Of a stretch of DNA of 64,000 nt, positions 9,040 through 19,130 are shown one piece after another. Position numbers and translations under genes: made by a program. This DNA comes from Nonomuraea angiospora (lineage in GTDB: Bacteria; Actinomycetota; Actinomycetes; Streptosporangiales; Streptosporangiaceae). How positions within the stretch are numbered: position 1 is the first letter of the stretch; each line of letters starts with the position of its first letter. The stretch covers positions 5,890,001 to 5,954,000 of the forward strand of contig NZ_JADBEK010000001.1 in assembly GCF_014873145.1 (NCBI RefSeq). Direction: 5' to 3'. The notes under the pieces were generated by a model. The model made no database searches and had not been told where the DNA came from. It saw only the letters and a program-made list of their open reading frames with translations.

Positions 9040-11469
9040 TCACCGGGCGACGGTGGGGTGCTCCGCGGCCCAGACCGCGATCTGGGCCCGCGACGTGTAG
9101 CCCAGCTTCTCCATGATGTTGGCGATGTGCCGGGCGACCGTGGCGGGGCTGATCACCAGCTCCGTCGCGATGGCCCGGTTGGACAGCCCCCGGGTGAGCA
9201 GGCCCGCGACCTCCTGCTCGCGGGCCGTCAGCAGCGAGTGTCTGACCGGCTTGGTCGCCACCGGCGCCTTCTGCGCGATGCGCTCGCCCTCCAGCACGTG
9301 CCGGGCGGCGTCCTCGGGGCTCATGGCCCGGCCCCGCGACCAGAGCGAGGTGGTGCGGCCGTCGCCCAGCTTGGTGCGGGCCCGGCCGAGCAGCTCCTCG
9401 ATCCTGAGCGTGGGCGACTGCTGCCCGATCGACTCGCGCAGCCGGACCGCCGCGCCCGCGGCCAGCACGGCCCCCTCCAGGTCGCCCTCGCACTCCGCCA
9501 GCACCGACAGCCCGACCAGGCACAGGGCCACCCCGTGGCGTTGCCCGGTCTCCCGGCCCAGGGCGAGGCTGGCGGCCAGCCACTCCCGCGCGGCGGCGAA
9601 CTCGTGCAGCATCGCCGTCACCCTGCCGACCCTGGCCAGGGCGCGCGACAGGTCGAGGTCGCTGCCCAGCTCGCGCAGCCACGGGACGACCATCTCGTAG
9701 TGGGCCCTGGCGGTCACCAGGTCGCCGCGGAACTCGGCCACCGCGCCGAGCTGGGTGGCGGTCCTGGCCATGATCCACCGGTGGCCGTGCTCGCGGGCCC
9801 GCGCGAGCGCCTCCTCGCCGTGCCGCTGCGCCTCGCGCAGCCGCCCGCGGCTCAGCGCCACGGCCGACAGCCCGGCCAGCCCCGCCGCCTGGTTCCACGC
9901 GTCTCCCGAGCGCAGGGCCAGGGCCAGGCCCTCCTCCGCGTGGTGCACCGCGTCCTCGGGCCTGCCCATGCGCAGCAGCACGACGACGATGAGGCTGTGG
10001 ATGACGCAGCGCGCGAACGTGTCGCCGGTGGTGAGCCCGGCCAGGCTCTCCTCGGCCAGCGCCAGGGAGCGGCTCAGCTCGTCCCTGGCCTCCAGGCCGT
10101 AGGCGAGGTATCCCCTGGCCTGCGCGATCTGCTCGCCGGGCACCTGGGTCAGGTCGAGCGACAGCAACCGCTCGATCCAGGTGCCGATCTCCGTCAGGTT
10201 TCCGCACAGCGGCAGCAGCCCGCTGCTGGCGGCGCAGAGGCGCAGGCCCAGCGGCACGTTGCCGGACTCCACGGACCAGTCGAGCGCCATCCGCTGGTCG
10301 TCGACGAGGCTCTTGCTCATGGTCAGCGCCTCCAGGCGGCGGGCCCACGGCACGCCCGGCTCGACCATCTCGGTGGTGAAGTGGCGCTCCTGCAGCTCGC
10401 AGACCACGTGCAGGTGGCGCTCGCGCAGGACCTCGCGCTCGCCGGCCTTCTGCAGGCACCCCACCGCGTAGCGCTTGATGGTCTCCAGCAGCCAGTAGCG
10501 CCTGCGGCTCTCGTCGCACAGCACGAGTGACTTGTCGACCAGCCCGCCGAGCAGATCGACGATCTCCGCCTCCGAGATGGGCCGCTCGGCGCAGACCTGC
10601 TCGGCCAGGTCGAGGTCGAAGTCCCCGGCGAACACCGACAGCCTGCGCAGCAGCACCTGCTCCTTCGCCGAGAGCAGGTCGTAGCTCCACTCGACGGCCG
10701 CGAGCAGCGTGCGCTGCCTGATGGGGGCGGTGCGGCCGCCGGTGGTGAGCAGCGAGAACCGGTCGTCGATGCGGTCGGCGATCTGCCCGGGGCTGAGCAG
10801 GCTCGTGCGGGCCGCGGCCAGCTCCAGCGCCAGCGGCAGCCCGTCGAGCGCCCGGCACAGCCGCACCACGTCGGGCAGGCTGCCGGCGCCCAGCCTGGTG
10901 CCGGCGGCCGCCGCCCGGTCCAGGAAGAGCTGCACGGACTCCGCCTCGGGACCGCCCTCCCCGGGGGTGCTCTCGTCGGGGAGGTCGAGCGGCGGGACCC
11001 GCCAGATCAGCTCGCCGGCGATGCGCAGCGGCTCCCTGCTGGTGGCCAGGACGCTCAGGCGCGGGCAGGCCGCGATCAGCGCCGCGGCGACCTCGGCGCA
11101 CCTGTCGATGAGATGCTCGCAGTTGTCGAGCAGCAGCAGGCACCGCAGGTCGCGCAGCCGGTCGAGGACGGTGCCGAACACCGGGCGGCCGCCCTCCTCC
11201 CGCACGCCGAGCACCCGGCCGATCTCCTGGTCGACCAGCTCGGGGTGGCGCAGCCTGGCCACCTCGACCAGCCAGACGCCGTCGGGGTAGGCGGGCACCA
11301 GCCCGGCCGCGACCCGCAGGGCCAGGCGGGTCTTGCCGATGCCGCCCACCCCGCACAACGTGACCACGCGCGTCTCGCGGAACAGCCCACGCAATTCGTC
11401 GAGATCGCGCTCGCGACCAACGAACCGGTTGGGCTCCGCCGGAAGATTGTGCCTGGGGGGCTCTGGCAT
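9040..11469 (-). CDS. NB-ARC/LAL-type LuxR transcriptional regulator (copy 2)
   Basis: An 809-aa paralogue of the regulator at 6068-8494, one residue different in length from the chosen starts. Walker A GVGGIGKT and the Walker B strand ending LLLLDNCEH sit at equivalent positions. The middle is helical and TPR-like, and the C-terminal LuxR helix-turn-helix reads LTAREQEVAGLLTRGLSNRA and then SPATVARHIANIMEKLGY. The ATG at 11469 has AGGGTG 6 nt upstream; a TTG at 11532 would overlap the preceding gene. Both regulators share HNLPAEPNRFVGR near the start. It likely controls this block or linked genes in response to an intracellular ligand, but the ligand is unknown. Confidence 0.9.
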   Translation of the reverse strand: MPEPPRHNLPAEPNRFVGRERDLDELRGLFRETRVVTLCGVGGIGKTRLALRVAAGLVPAYPDGVWLVEVARLRHPELVDQEIGRVLGVREEGGRPVFGTVLDRLRDLRCLLLLDNCEHLIDRCAEVAAALIAACPRLSVLATSREPLRIAGELIWRVPPLDLPDESTPGEGGPEAESVQLFLDRAAAAGTRLGAGSLPDVVRLCRALDGLPLALELAAARTSLLSPGQIADRIDDRFSLLTTGGRTAPIRQRTLLAAVEWSYDLLSAKEQVLLRRLSVFAGDFDLDLAEQVCAERPISEAEIVDLLGGLVDKSLVLCDESRRRYWLLETIKRYAVGCLQKAGEREVLRERHLHVVCELQERHFTTEMVEPGVPWARRLEALTMSKSLVDDQRMALDWSVESGNVPLGLRLCAASSGLLPLCGNLTEIGTWIERLLSLDLTQVPGEQIAQARGYLAYGLEARDELSRSLALAEESLAGLTTGDTFARCVIHSLIVVVLLRMGRPEDAVHHAEEGLALALRSGDAWNQAAGLAGLSAVALSRGRLREAQRHGEEALARAREHGHRWIMARTATQLGAVAEFRGDLVTARAHYEMVVPWLRELGSDLDLSRALARVGRVTAMLHEFAAAREWLAASLALGRETGQRHGVALCLVGLSVLAECEGDLEGAVLAAGAAVRLRESIGQQSPTLRIEELLGRARTKLGDGRTTSLWSRGRAMSPEDAARHVLEGERIAQKAPVATKPVRHSLLTAREQEVAGLLTRGLSNRAIATELVISPATVARHIANIMEKLGYTSRAQIAVWAAEHPTVAR

Positions 11470-11521
11470 GTGGTCACCCTGCGTCGCTGAAGGATCACAC
11501 TCTCCCACAGTGTCGCACTTT

Positions 11522-12265
11522 TCACAGCCCAAGCGAGCTCACGATCGCCCTTTCGTCGACGACACGCAGGACGGGGTCGCCGAGCAGCCGTCTGGCCAGG
11601 TCATACGGCGCGACGACCATGGTGGCGCGGCGCTCCTGGGCCAGCACGCGGCAGCCCACCAGGCTCGGCTCGTGGGCGATGACGACGTGCGCCCCCACCG
11701 TCATCGCCAGATCGATCACCCGCAGACCCCGGAACGGCTCGCTCACCGCGCTGATCACCACGTCCTCCTTGCCGATCACCAGCCGGCCGGCCAGCCTGCG
11801 CAGGTCGGCCGCCAGCGTGTGGTGATCGAACACCCGCCCGCCGTCGACGGTGAGCGCGGGCCCGGCCAGCGGGCCGTACTCGAGGGCGCGGTCGCCGATG
11901 AGCGCGGTGAACGGCTTGGTCCCCGGCGCGGACTGGAAGGAGAAGACCCGGTCGACCTTCACCGCGGCGGGGTCGTAGCGGCCGTGGGTGATCATGAAGC
12001 GCGCCGTCCCCGAGGCCGCGAGCACCGCCACCCCGCCCGCCCAGGCCACGGAGTGGACCGCCACGGGCAACGACGTGCCGAGCGGGACGTCGACGATCAC
12101 CTCGTCGCCGAAACGCAGGCCCTGGCGCTGCAGACCCGCCGCGGCGCGGGTGACCCGCCTGGCGAACGCGGCGTAGGACAGCACCTCGCCGGTCCTGACT
12201 TCGCTGACCGCGGGTTGGTCCCCCTGGGTCGGCGCCGCGGCCATAACCAGCTCTGTCCAGGTCAT
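11522..12265 (-). CDS. Truncated adenylate-forming-domain-like protein B
   Basis: A 247-aa protein similar to the N-terminal half of ANL enzymes. It has the early SYAAFARRVTRAAAGLQRQG and GLRFGDEVIVDVP region at 30-61. Residues 148-228 resemble the segment that normally follows the P-loop (HHTLAADLRRLAG, DVVISAV, GAHVVIAHEP, ERRATMVVAPYDLARRLL). The TSGTTGxPKG ATP-binding loop is missing and the protein stops before the A5-A8 motifs, so adenylation is unlikely. It is the first gene of the minus-strand block. A TAGATT -10 box at 12272-12277 lies 6 nt before the ATG, which suggests a leaderless mRNA. Confidence 0.7.
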   Translation of the reverse strand: MTWTELVMAAAPTQGDQPAVSEVRTGEVLSYAAFARRVTRAAAGLQRQGLRFGDEVIVDVPLGTSLPVAVHSVAWAGGVAVLAASGTARFMITHGRYDPAAVKVDRVFSFQSAPGTKPFTALIGDRALEYGPLAGPALTVDGGRVFDHHTLAADLRRLAGRLVIGKEDVVISAVSEPFRGLRVIDLAMTVGAHVVIAHEPSLVGCRVLAQERRATMVVAPYDLARRLLGDPVLRVVDERAIVSSLGL

Positions 12266-12302
12266 GCCGATAATCTAGGGACGGCGGCCCGGCTTGCCAT
12301 GC

Positions 12303-12314
12303 GCACAATTGTGC
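12303..12314. promoter_or_regulatory. Candidate operator GCACAATTGTGC
   Basis: A perfect 12-bp palindrome lies in the divergent gap between protein B and typA. Its centre is 43.5 bp upstream of the protein B ATG, which is also the probable transcription start if the gene is leaderless. That is where activators often bind to overlap the -35 region. Control by one of the LuxR proteins is an inference. Confidence 0.4.
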
Positions 12315-12371
12315 AACCGGCTATGTACGTGGACCGCACGCCGCTCGCCGCTGAGGACCCCTCACCTCGCG

Positions 12372-12401
12372 CTGTCATCAGAGGGGATCAACTAGACTTA
12401 T
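12372..12401 (+). promoter_or_regulatory. Possible typA promoter
   Basis: A CTGTCA hexamer at 12372-12377 is followed by an AT-rich segment, TAGACTTAT, at 12393-12401. This is the only AT-rich patch in the typA leader. The spacing (15-18 nt depending on the hexamer chosen) leaves the exact -10 box uncertain. Confidence 0.3.
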
Positions 12402-12453
12402 AAGGCCGCGACTTCGCGCGGCCGACCCCACGACCACAGAGCGAGACGTCATC

Positions 12454-14304
<1,851 letters not shown>

Positions 14305-14391
14305 GCTTTTTCGTCGCCTTTTTCGGTGTAAGCCCACTTGGTCAGGCTTTGGGCCTCGCCATGGGCGATGAATGAGCCCGCCGGTCAAGAA

Positions 14392-14433
14392 AAGGGGTCA
14401 TGGTGAAAAGCTGTAATCACACCGTGACCCCTT
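14392..14433. promoter_or_regulatory. 14-bp inverted repeat abutting a TTGACA box
   Basis: Arms 14392-14405 and 14420-14433 pair at 13 of 14 positions (AAGGGGTCATGGTG versus CACCGTGACCCCTT) around a 14-nt loop. TTGACA at 14432-14437 overlaps the right arm. It lies 88 nt after typA and just before the membrane protein gene. It could be a typA terminator, but no T-run follows. An operator over a promoter is equally possible. Confidence 0.4.
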
Positions 14434-14473
14434 GACATAGAACCTTCTGCCATTCCGGAGAATCATCCACTTT

Positions 14474-17002
14474 GTGGGAAAGCTCCGGATGGCAACCGCG
14501 TTCGGGCTGGCTCTGGTGTCGTTGGGGGCGATCGTTTGGTGCACCGTCGTAGCCAGACCGGTGGCGGGCCCCGCGCCGCTCAAGAGCACGGCGGCGCCCA
14601 ACCCGTGGGTGGCGGCCGCCGCCCGCGCCGACCCCGTCGTGGGCTGGGCGCGCAAGGCGACCACCGAGGTGACGCTCGCCAGGGCGACTGAGCGCGACCT
14701 GGATCCGGTGCCCAAGGGGCGGATCGATCCCCGCCAGCGGCAGGTCAAGGTGACCGTCGTACACCGGCTCCGGCTGGCGCCCAAGGATCCGCTCACGGAG
14801 GCGCTGCGCCAGGGCAGCGGGTTCCCGGGCACGCTGCAGCAGGTCACCGACGCCGCGTTCGGCGCGATCAAGGTGGGCGGACCCGGGCTGGCGCCCACGA
14901 CACGCCTGGCGCCGATCCTGACCTCCGATGCCGCCGGGACCACGGCCAGGTTCGCCGTGACGCTGCTGCGGCAGGTCAAGGCGGACGAACTGCTGACGCT
15001 CGACTTCACCGCGCCCGACGCGGTGCCGCTGATCGTCACCTCGCGCTCGATCGCGGTGCTGCCCGGTGAATGGACGGTGCTGCGGCTGGCGGGGATCACG
15101 CCGGAGCGGGAGCAGGAGGAGCGGCTGGAGTTCACCGTCGGGGCGTACCCGGTGAGCTTGACGCTGGCGCCGGACTCGTTCGGGTTCGCCGACACGGTCG
15201 TGGAGGACGACTTCTCGTGGGCCACCGCGCTCGGCGTGCTCACCGCGATCGCTCTCGTCGCCTTCCTGCTGCGCTCGCTCGGGAGCGGGTGGTGGGCGCG
15301 GCTGGCCAACAGGGAGCTGTTCGCCGGGCTCCTGCTGGCGGCGCCCACGCTGCTGATCCCGCTGTTCGCCGAGGACTGGTCGGCGGTGGCGTACGTGATC
15401 CTCTTCGTCGCGGTGCCCGCGCTCGCGCTGCGGCACGCGGGACGGGTGCTGCCCACCAGCCCGCCGTGGAACCCGCGCGACCTGCTGGTCACGACCGGGC
15501 TGGGCGTGGTGGTCGGGCTCGGCATGCTGGCCTGGTCGTGGCTGCACGGGCAGCTGCCGGGGCAGACGCTGCTGGCCGGAGGGGCGGTGGCGGCCGTGGC
15601 CGCGGCCGGGTCCGCGGTGGCGTTCAGTGTGGACCTGGGGGTCAGGCCGGTGATCGTACGGCTGGCGGTGCTGTCGGCGGAGGCCGCGGTCGGGCTGCTC
15701 GCGCTCGCGCTGTGGCTGCGGGCGCTGCTGAACGGGGTGTACCCGCCCGACAGCGTCCGCCTGATGCTGGCGCTGAGCTGGGCCGCGATCCCGGTCGCCG
15801 CCATCGCCGTGGCCACCAGGCAGTGGACGCGCGGCGCGGTGGCCGGCGCGGTGATCGTGAGCCTGCTGGTCCAGGGCTGGCCCACCGAATGGCTGGACTC
15901 GGGGTCGTGGAGCCTGGCGGTCTCGCAACCCGAGCCCAGGATCGGCAGCCTGGTGCTCACCCCGCTCGTGCGCGGGGTGCTCGGGCTGCTGCTGCTGGGC
16001 TTCCTGATGCTGGTGCTGCGGCTGCGGCGGCTCGGCGACGAGCTCTCCGCGATCGACAACCCCGTCGCCGAGTCGACCATGATCGCCGTACTGATGGTGC
16101 TGTACATCACGCCCGGCGGCAGCACGACCCTGGCGGACATCGACGTGCCGCTGCCGCTGCTGGCGATCACCTCGATCGTCGCCTGGGCGAGCGCGCGCTG
16201 GCTGCTCTCCGGGCCGCGCCCCGTGCTCACCGAGCCCGTCTCGCAGGAGGAGCACCGCCGGCTCATCAGGGCCGCCCTGCACAAGCGGCTGCTGCTGGTG
16301 GCCGAGCAGGAGCTGTACCGCGTCGGACGGGGCAGCATCGGCTCGGGCGAGATGTCGATGACCGACTTCGACGAGCGGCGGGACGCCCTGGAGGAGGCGC
16401 TGCGGCAGCACGGCCGACACCCGGAGACCGCCTTCGCCACGGCCGCCGGGTGCACGCCCTGGCACAACGGCGTACACGCCTTCGCGGTGAGCCTGCTGCT
16501 GAGCCTGCCGTTCGCGATCGTGTACGGGTGGCCGGACGGGACCGACCTCACCAGCTTCATCTTCGACGCGCGCTACCTGGTCACGCTGCCGGCCTTCGGC
16601 TTCCTGTTCGGCTACTTCTACCCGCGCCTGCGCGGCACCCAGCCGATGACCAAGGCCCTCCACCTGATCGCCGCGGCCCTGCTCACGGAGCTGTCCGGCT
16701 ACCTGTCCACCCTGGTGGAGCCGGACATCGGGGCCTTCGACAAGGTGCAGGTGGTGGGGATCGTGGTGGGCCAGGTGACCATGGTCTGCGTCGGGCTGGG
16801 GCTGTACTGGGAGTGGCGCGTCATGCACCTGGCCGGGGAGCCGTGGGCCCGGGTCCGCAACCTGCGCAGCATCCGCAGCCTGGCGGCCCCGACCCTGGCC
16901 ATCGTCGTGGCGGCCGGCACCACCGCCGCCACCTCGGCGGCCGGCCAAACCGTCGATCGCATCCTCAAGGGCGACCAGATCACGACCACCGCCCCCCGCT
17001 GA
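14474..17002 (+). CDS. Large multi-pass membrane protein of unknown function
   Basis: An 842-aa protein from the GTG at 14474 (an ATG at 14489 is possible). An N-terminal transmembrane segment (GLALVSLGAIVWCTVVA) is followed by about 200 residues predicted to lie outside the membrane. Around ten hydrophobic segments then run between about residues 245 and 580. A charged cytoplasmic stretch follows (EEHRRLIRAALHKRLLLVAE, near 595-660), then more membrane helices, and a short basic tail. I recognise no catalytic motif. It recalls the DUF6185 family described from Streptomyces, but that is from memory and uncertain. It is convergent with the DUF2461 gene, and inverted 9-mers at 16996-17004 and 17052-17060 contain the stop codons of both genes. 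Confidence 0.75.
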   Translation: MGKLRMATAFGLALVSLGAIVWCTVVARPVAGPAPLKSTAAPNPWVAAAARADPVVGWARKATTEVTLARATERDLDPVPKGRIDPRQRQVKVTVVHRLRLAPKDPLTEALRQGSGFPGTLQQVTDAAFGAIKVGGPGLAPTTRLAPILTSDAAGTTARFAVTLLRQVKADELLTLDFTAPDAVPLIVTSRSIAVLPGEWTVLRLAGITPEREQEERLEFTVGAYPVSLTLAPDSFGFADTVVEDDFSWATALGVLTAIALVAFLLRSLGSGWWARLANRELFAGLLLAAPTLLIPLFAEDWSAVAYVILFVAVPALALRHAGRVLPTSPPWNPRDLLVTTGLGVVVGLGMLAWSWLHGQLPGQTLLAGGAVAAVAAAGSAVAFSVDLGVRPVIVRLAVLSAEAAVGLLALALWLRALLNGVYPPDSVRLMLALSWAAIPVAAIAVATRQWTRGAVAGAVIVSLLVQGWPTEWLDSGSWSLAVSQPEPRIGSLVLTPLVRGVLGLLLLGFLMLVLRLRRLGDELSAIDNPVAESTMIAVLMVLYITPGGSTTLADIDVPLPLLAITSIVAWASARWLLSGPRPVLTEPVSQEEHRRLIRAALHKRLLLVAEQELYRVGRGSIGSGEMSMTDFDERRDALEEALRQHGRHPETAFATAAGCTPWHNGVHAFAVSLLLSLPFAIVYGWPDGTDLTSFIFDARYLVTLPAFGFLFGYFYPRLRGTQPMTKALHLIAAALLTELSGYLSTLVEPDIGAFDKVQVVGIVVGQVTMVCVGLGLYWEWRVMHLAGEPWARVRNLRSIRSLAAPTLAIVVAAGTTAATSAAGQTVDRILKGDQITTTAPR

Positions 17003-17053
17003 CCGCTTGCCCCGCACCACACCCCGCCGACCCGGCGCCCGGCGAGCGGGGGG

Positions 17054-17704
17054 TCAGCGGCGGGGGAGTTCGCTGCCGCGGACGTGGGTGCAGAGCCAGT
17101 CGACCAGGGAGCCGTACGCGCGCCACGTCCGCGACACCCGCTCCCGCACCTCCGCCGTGTGCACCCACGGCTCCGGCTCCCAGCGCACCCCCGCGTAGAG
17201 CGACTTGTGCCGCAGCAGCCCGATCCGCGGATGGTCCTCCGAGAAGCCGCGCGGCTTGGTCTTGAGGCGCTCCCCGCCCAGCTCGTAACCGGCGGACACC
17301 AGCTCCCCCGTGATCGACTCCAGCGGCTTGCCGGTCAGGTCCTCGTCCACCGCGGCCCGGTAGCGGGCCACCTGGTCGGGCGCCTGGGTGTAGAAGCCCC
17401 CGGCCGTGTAGATCCCGGCCGCGCTCAGCTCCACGTAGAGCCCGATCCCCGGCTGGAGGTCCACGAATGCGCCCTGATGGGTCTTGTACGGCGATTTGTC
17501 CTTGGAGAAGCGCACATCACGATAGGGCCGGAAGAGCTGCGCCGCCCCGAACTCGGCGGCCAGCTCGTCCGTCAGCGCGAGCATCGGCTCCCGCACCGCC
17601 TCCTCGTAGAGGTGCTTGTGCCGCGTGAAGTAGGTCTTCGAGTTGTCCGCCTCGAGCCCTTCGTAGAACAGGAAAGCCTCATCAGGGAAGCCGCTGAAAC
17701 CCAT
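17054..17704 (-). CDS. DUF2461 domain-containing protein
   Basis: A 216-aa member of the DUF2461 (TIGR02453) family of unknown function. The family start GFPDEAFLFYEGLEADNSK, the RPYRDVRFSKDKSPYKTH block and the later GGFY segment are clear. The ATG at 17704 gives the usual family N-terminus; a GTG at 17728 would add eight residues. It lies 12-36 nt downstream of the polysaccharide deacetylase gene on the same strand and is probably co-transcribed with it. Confidence 0.88.
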   Translation of the reverse strand: MGFSGFPDEAFLFYEGLEADNSKTYFTRHKHLYEEAVREPMLALTDELAAEFGAAQLFRPYRDVRFSKDKSPYKTHQGAFVDLQPGIGLYVELSAAGIYTAGGFYTQAPDQVARYRAAVDEDLTGKPLESITGELVSAGYELGGERLKTKPRGFSEDHPRIGLLRHKSLYAGVRWEPEPWVHTAEVRERVSRTWRAYGSLVDWLCTHVRGSELPRR

Positions 17705-17740
17705 GCTCCCAAGGGTGCCACGCCGCACCGACAGCTCGGG

Positions 17741-18538
17741 TCACCGCTCGGTGTACGTCCGCCCAGGCGACGGCGTCCTGCCGTAGAGCTCCGACACCGT
17801 GACGAACGTGAAGCCCTTCCGGGCGAGGAGGTCGAGGATGGCGGGCACGGCCTCGACCGTCGTGCGGTGGATGTCGTGCATGAGGACGATCGATCCGGGC
17901 TTGGCCTCACCGGCCCGCCGCGTGACGGCCGCGGGGACCCGGTGCAGCCAGTCGAGGGTGTCGACGCTCCAGAGGATCTCCGCCAGCCCCTCCTGGCGCG
18001 CCTCCGCGGCGACCGCGGCGTTGGTCGACCCGTACGGCGGCCGCATGATGTGCATCCGCACCCCGGTCAGCTTGAACACGAGGTCGTTGGTGTGCTGGAG
18101 CTGCCGCTGCACGGCGTCGTGCGACAGCCCGGCGAGGGCGGGGTGACTCCAGGAGTGGTTGCCGAGCTCGTGGCCGTCCTCGACGATGCGCCGGACGAGG
18201 TGGCCGCCCTTGTCGGCCGCCACCATCTGCCCGATGACGAAGAACGTGGCCTTGACGTCACGCTTGCGCAGCAGGTCGAGCAGCCGCGCGGTGTACTCGC
18301 CGGGCCCGTCGTCGAAGGTCAGGGCCACGCACTTGAGCTTCGAGCAGTCGAACTTGCGGCTGCGCGGCCAGCCGGAGCCGTACTGCATCGACACCAGCCG
18401 CTTGGCGAGCACCGCCGGATCGACGACGGCCGCTTTGTACGGCGCGATCGGCGGCTCCTTCTGCTGGTGGCTCGCCACCGAGCAGGTGACGCAGACCGCC
18501 AGAGCGAGCAGGGCCAGCGGCACAGCCCATACGCGCAT
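17741..18538 (-). CDS. Secreted polysaccharide deacetylase (NodB/CE4 family)
   Basis: A 265-aa extracytoplasmic carbohydrate esterase. An N-terminal hydrophobic signal (VPLALLALAVCVTCSVA) could be a signal peptide or membrane anchor. The CE4 motifs are in order: TFDDGP (catalytic Asp and metal Asp), HSWSH (metal His pair), RPPYG, DTLDW and LMHDIH. It probably N-deacetylates peptidoglycan or another N-acetylated glycan. The ATG follows GGGGGGAACC. Upstream is a small unknown gene and downstream the DUF2461 gene, all on the minus strand. Confidence 0.92.
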   Translation of the reverse strand: MRVWAVPLALLALAVCVTCSVASHQQKEPPIAPYKAAVVDPAVLAKRLVSMQYGSGWPRSRKFDCSKLKCVALTFDDGPGEYTARLLDLLRKRDVKATFFVIGQMVAADKGGHLVRRIVEDGHELGNHSWSHPALAGLSHDAVQRQLQHTNDLVFKLTGVRMHIMRPPYGSTNAAVAAEARQEGLAEILWSVDTLDWLHRVPAAVTRRAGEAKPGSIVLMHDIHRTTVEAVPAILDLLARKGFTFVTVSELYGRTPSPGRTYTER

Positions 18539-18568
18539 GGTTCCCCCCGAAGCGCCGCGCGCGGGGGC

Positions 18569-18874
18569 CTATGGATAGTCCTGGACCGGTTTCCCCCGCA
18601 ATTCCCTGGCCAGGTCGTCCCACCAGAGTGGGATATCGGCCTGCAGTTCCTTGTAGCGGCGCGCCACGCGCATGGCACATCCGACCGGATCCGTACCCAG
18701 ATGCCGACGTTTCACCGGTCCTTCCTGCCAACGGTAAAAACCATCTCTATACCGAACGACCAGGCCTATCCATACCGAGATAGTCGCTCCGTCCCCTACC
18801 TCGTACGCGCTGGTGACGCCCAGAGCGCGAAGCTCCGACTGGAGCTTCTCCGTCGCCGCAAGGGCCTCACTCAC
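18569..18874 (-). CDS. Small hypothetical protein (101 aa)
   Basis: No family recognised. The GTG at 18874 was chosen because AGGGGGT lies 6-8 nt upstream. The first ~20 residues are helical (SEALAATEKLQSELRALG), then a beta-type stretch ISVWIGLVVRYRDGFYRW and a C-terminal helix with WWDDLARELRG. This pattern is seen in small actinobacterial proteins encoded beside regulators. It is preceded by one or two tiny open frames with their own promoter (19097-19126) and followed 30 nt later by the polysaccharide deacetylase. Confidence 0.6.
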   Translation of the reverse strand: MSEALAATEKLQSELRALGVTSAYEVGDGATISVWIGLVVRYRDGFYRWQEGPVKRRHLGTDPVGCAMRVARRYKELQADIPLWWDDLARELRGKPVQDYP

Positions 18875-18978
18875 ACGCCACCCCCTGCCCACATTCCGCC
18901 ACACCAGGGATGTACCCACAACGAGCCATCAGCCGTCCAAAGCCACTGGTCTGCTCCGTCCGGCTGCGGGGAGGCCGG

Positions 18979-19059
18979 TCATCGGCCCGCGCAGGGGACC
19001 CGGCCGGCAGGGGGCCACGGCGACACGGTCATCAGGCGCGCGTCATAGGGCACCGCCAT
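18979..19059 (-). CDS. Possible 26-residue peptide gene
   Basis: An ATG at 19059 has a textbook ribosome site (GGAGG, 6 nt spacing) and lies downstream of a good promoter. The product is 26 aa, with MAVPYDARLMTV at the start and a Pro/Gly/Arg-rich end containing one Cys. It ends 104 nt before the start of the 101-aa gene. It may be a leader peptide or a small protein; codon evidence is too short to decide. Confidence 0.35.
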   Translation of the reverse strand: MAVPYDARLMTVSPWPPAGRVPCAGR

Positions 19060-19096
19060 CGCACACCTCCTGTCACATCAGCCTCAGCGATCGCAA

Positions 19097-19126
19097 ACTT
19101 TACTGGCTGTTACCGAGGTTTTCCAA
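19097..19126 (-). promoter_or_regulatory. Promoter of the small-peptide/101-aa gene
   Basis: On the minus strand TTGGAA (19121-19126) and TAAAGT (19097-19102) are spaced by 18 nt. Both lie in the gap after the XRE regulator stop, 38 nt before the small ATG at 19059. Confidence 0.5.
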
Positions 19127-19130
19127 ACGG

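Noticed and set aside
18920..19060. A frameshifted longer regulator upstream of the 101-aa protein
   Set aside because: The three frames show no linked domain signal. Separate ribosome sites fit small peptides better, though this stays uncertain.
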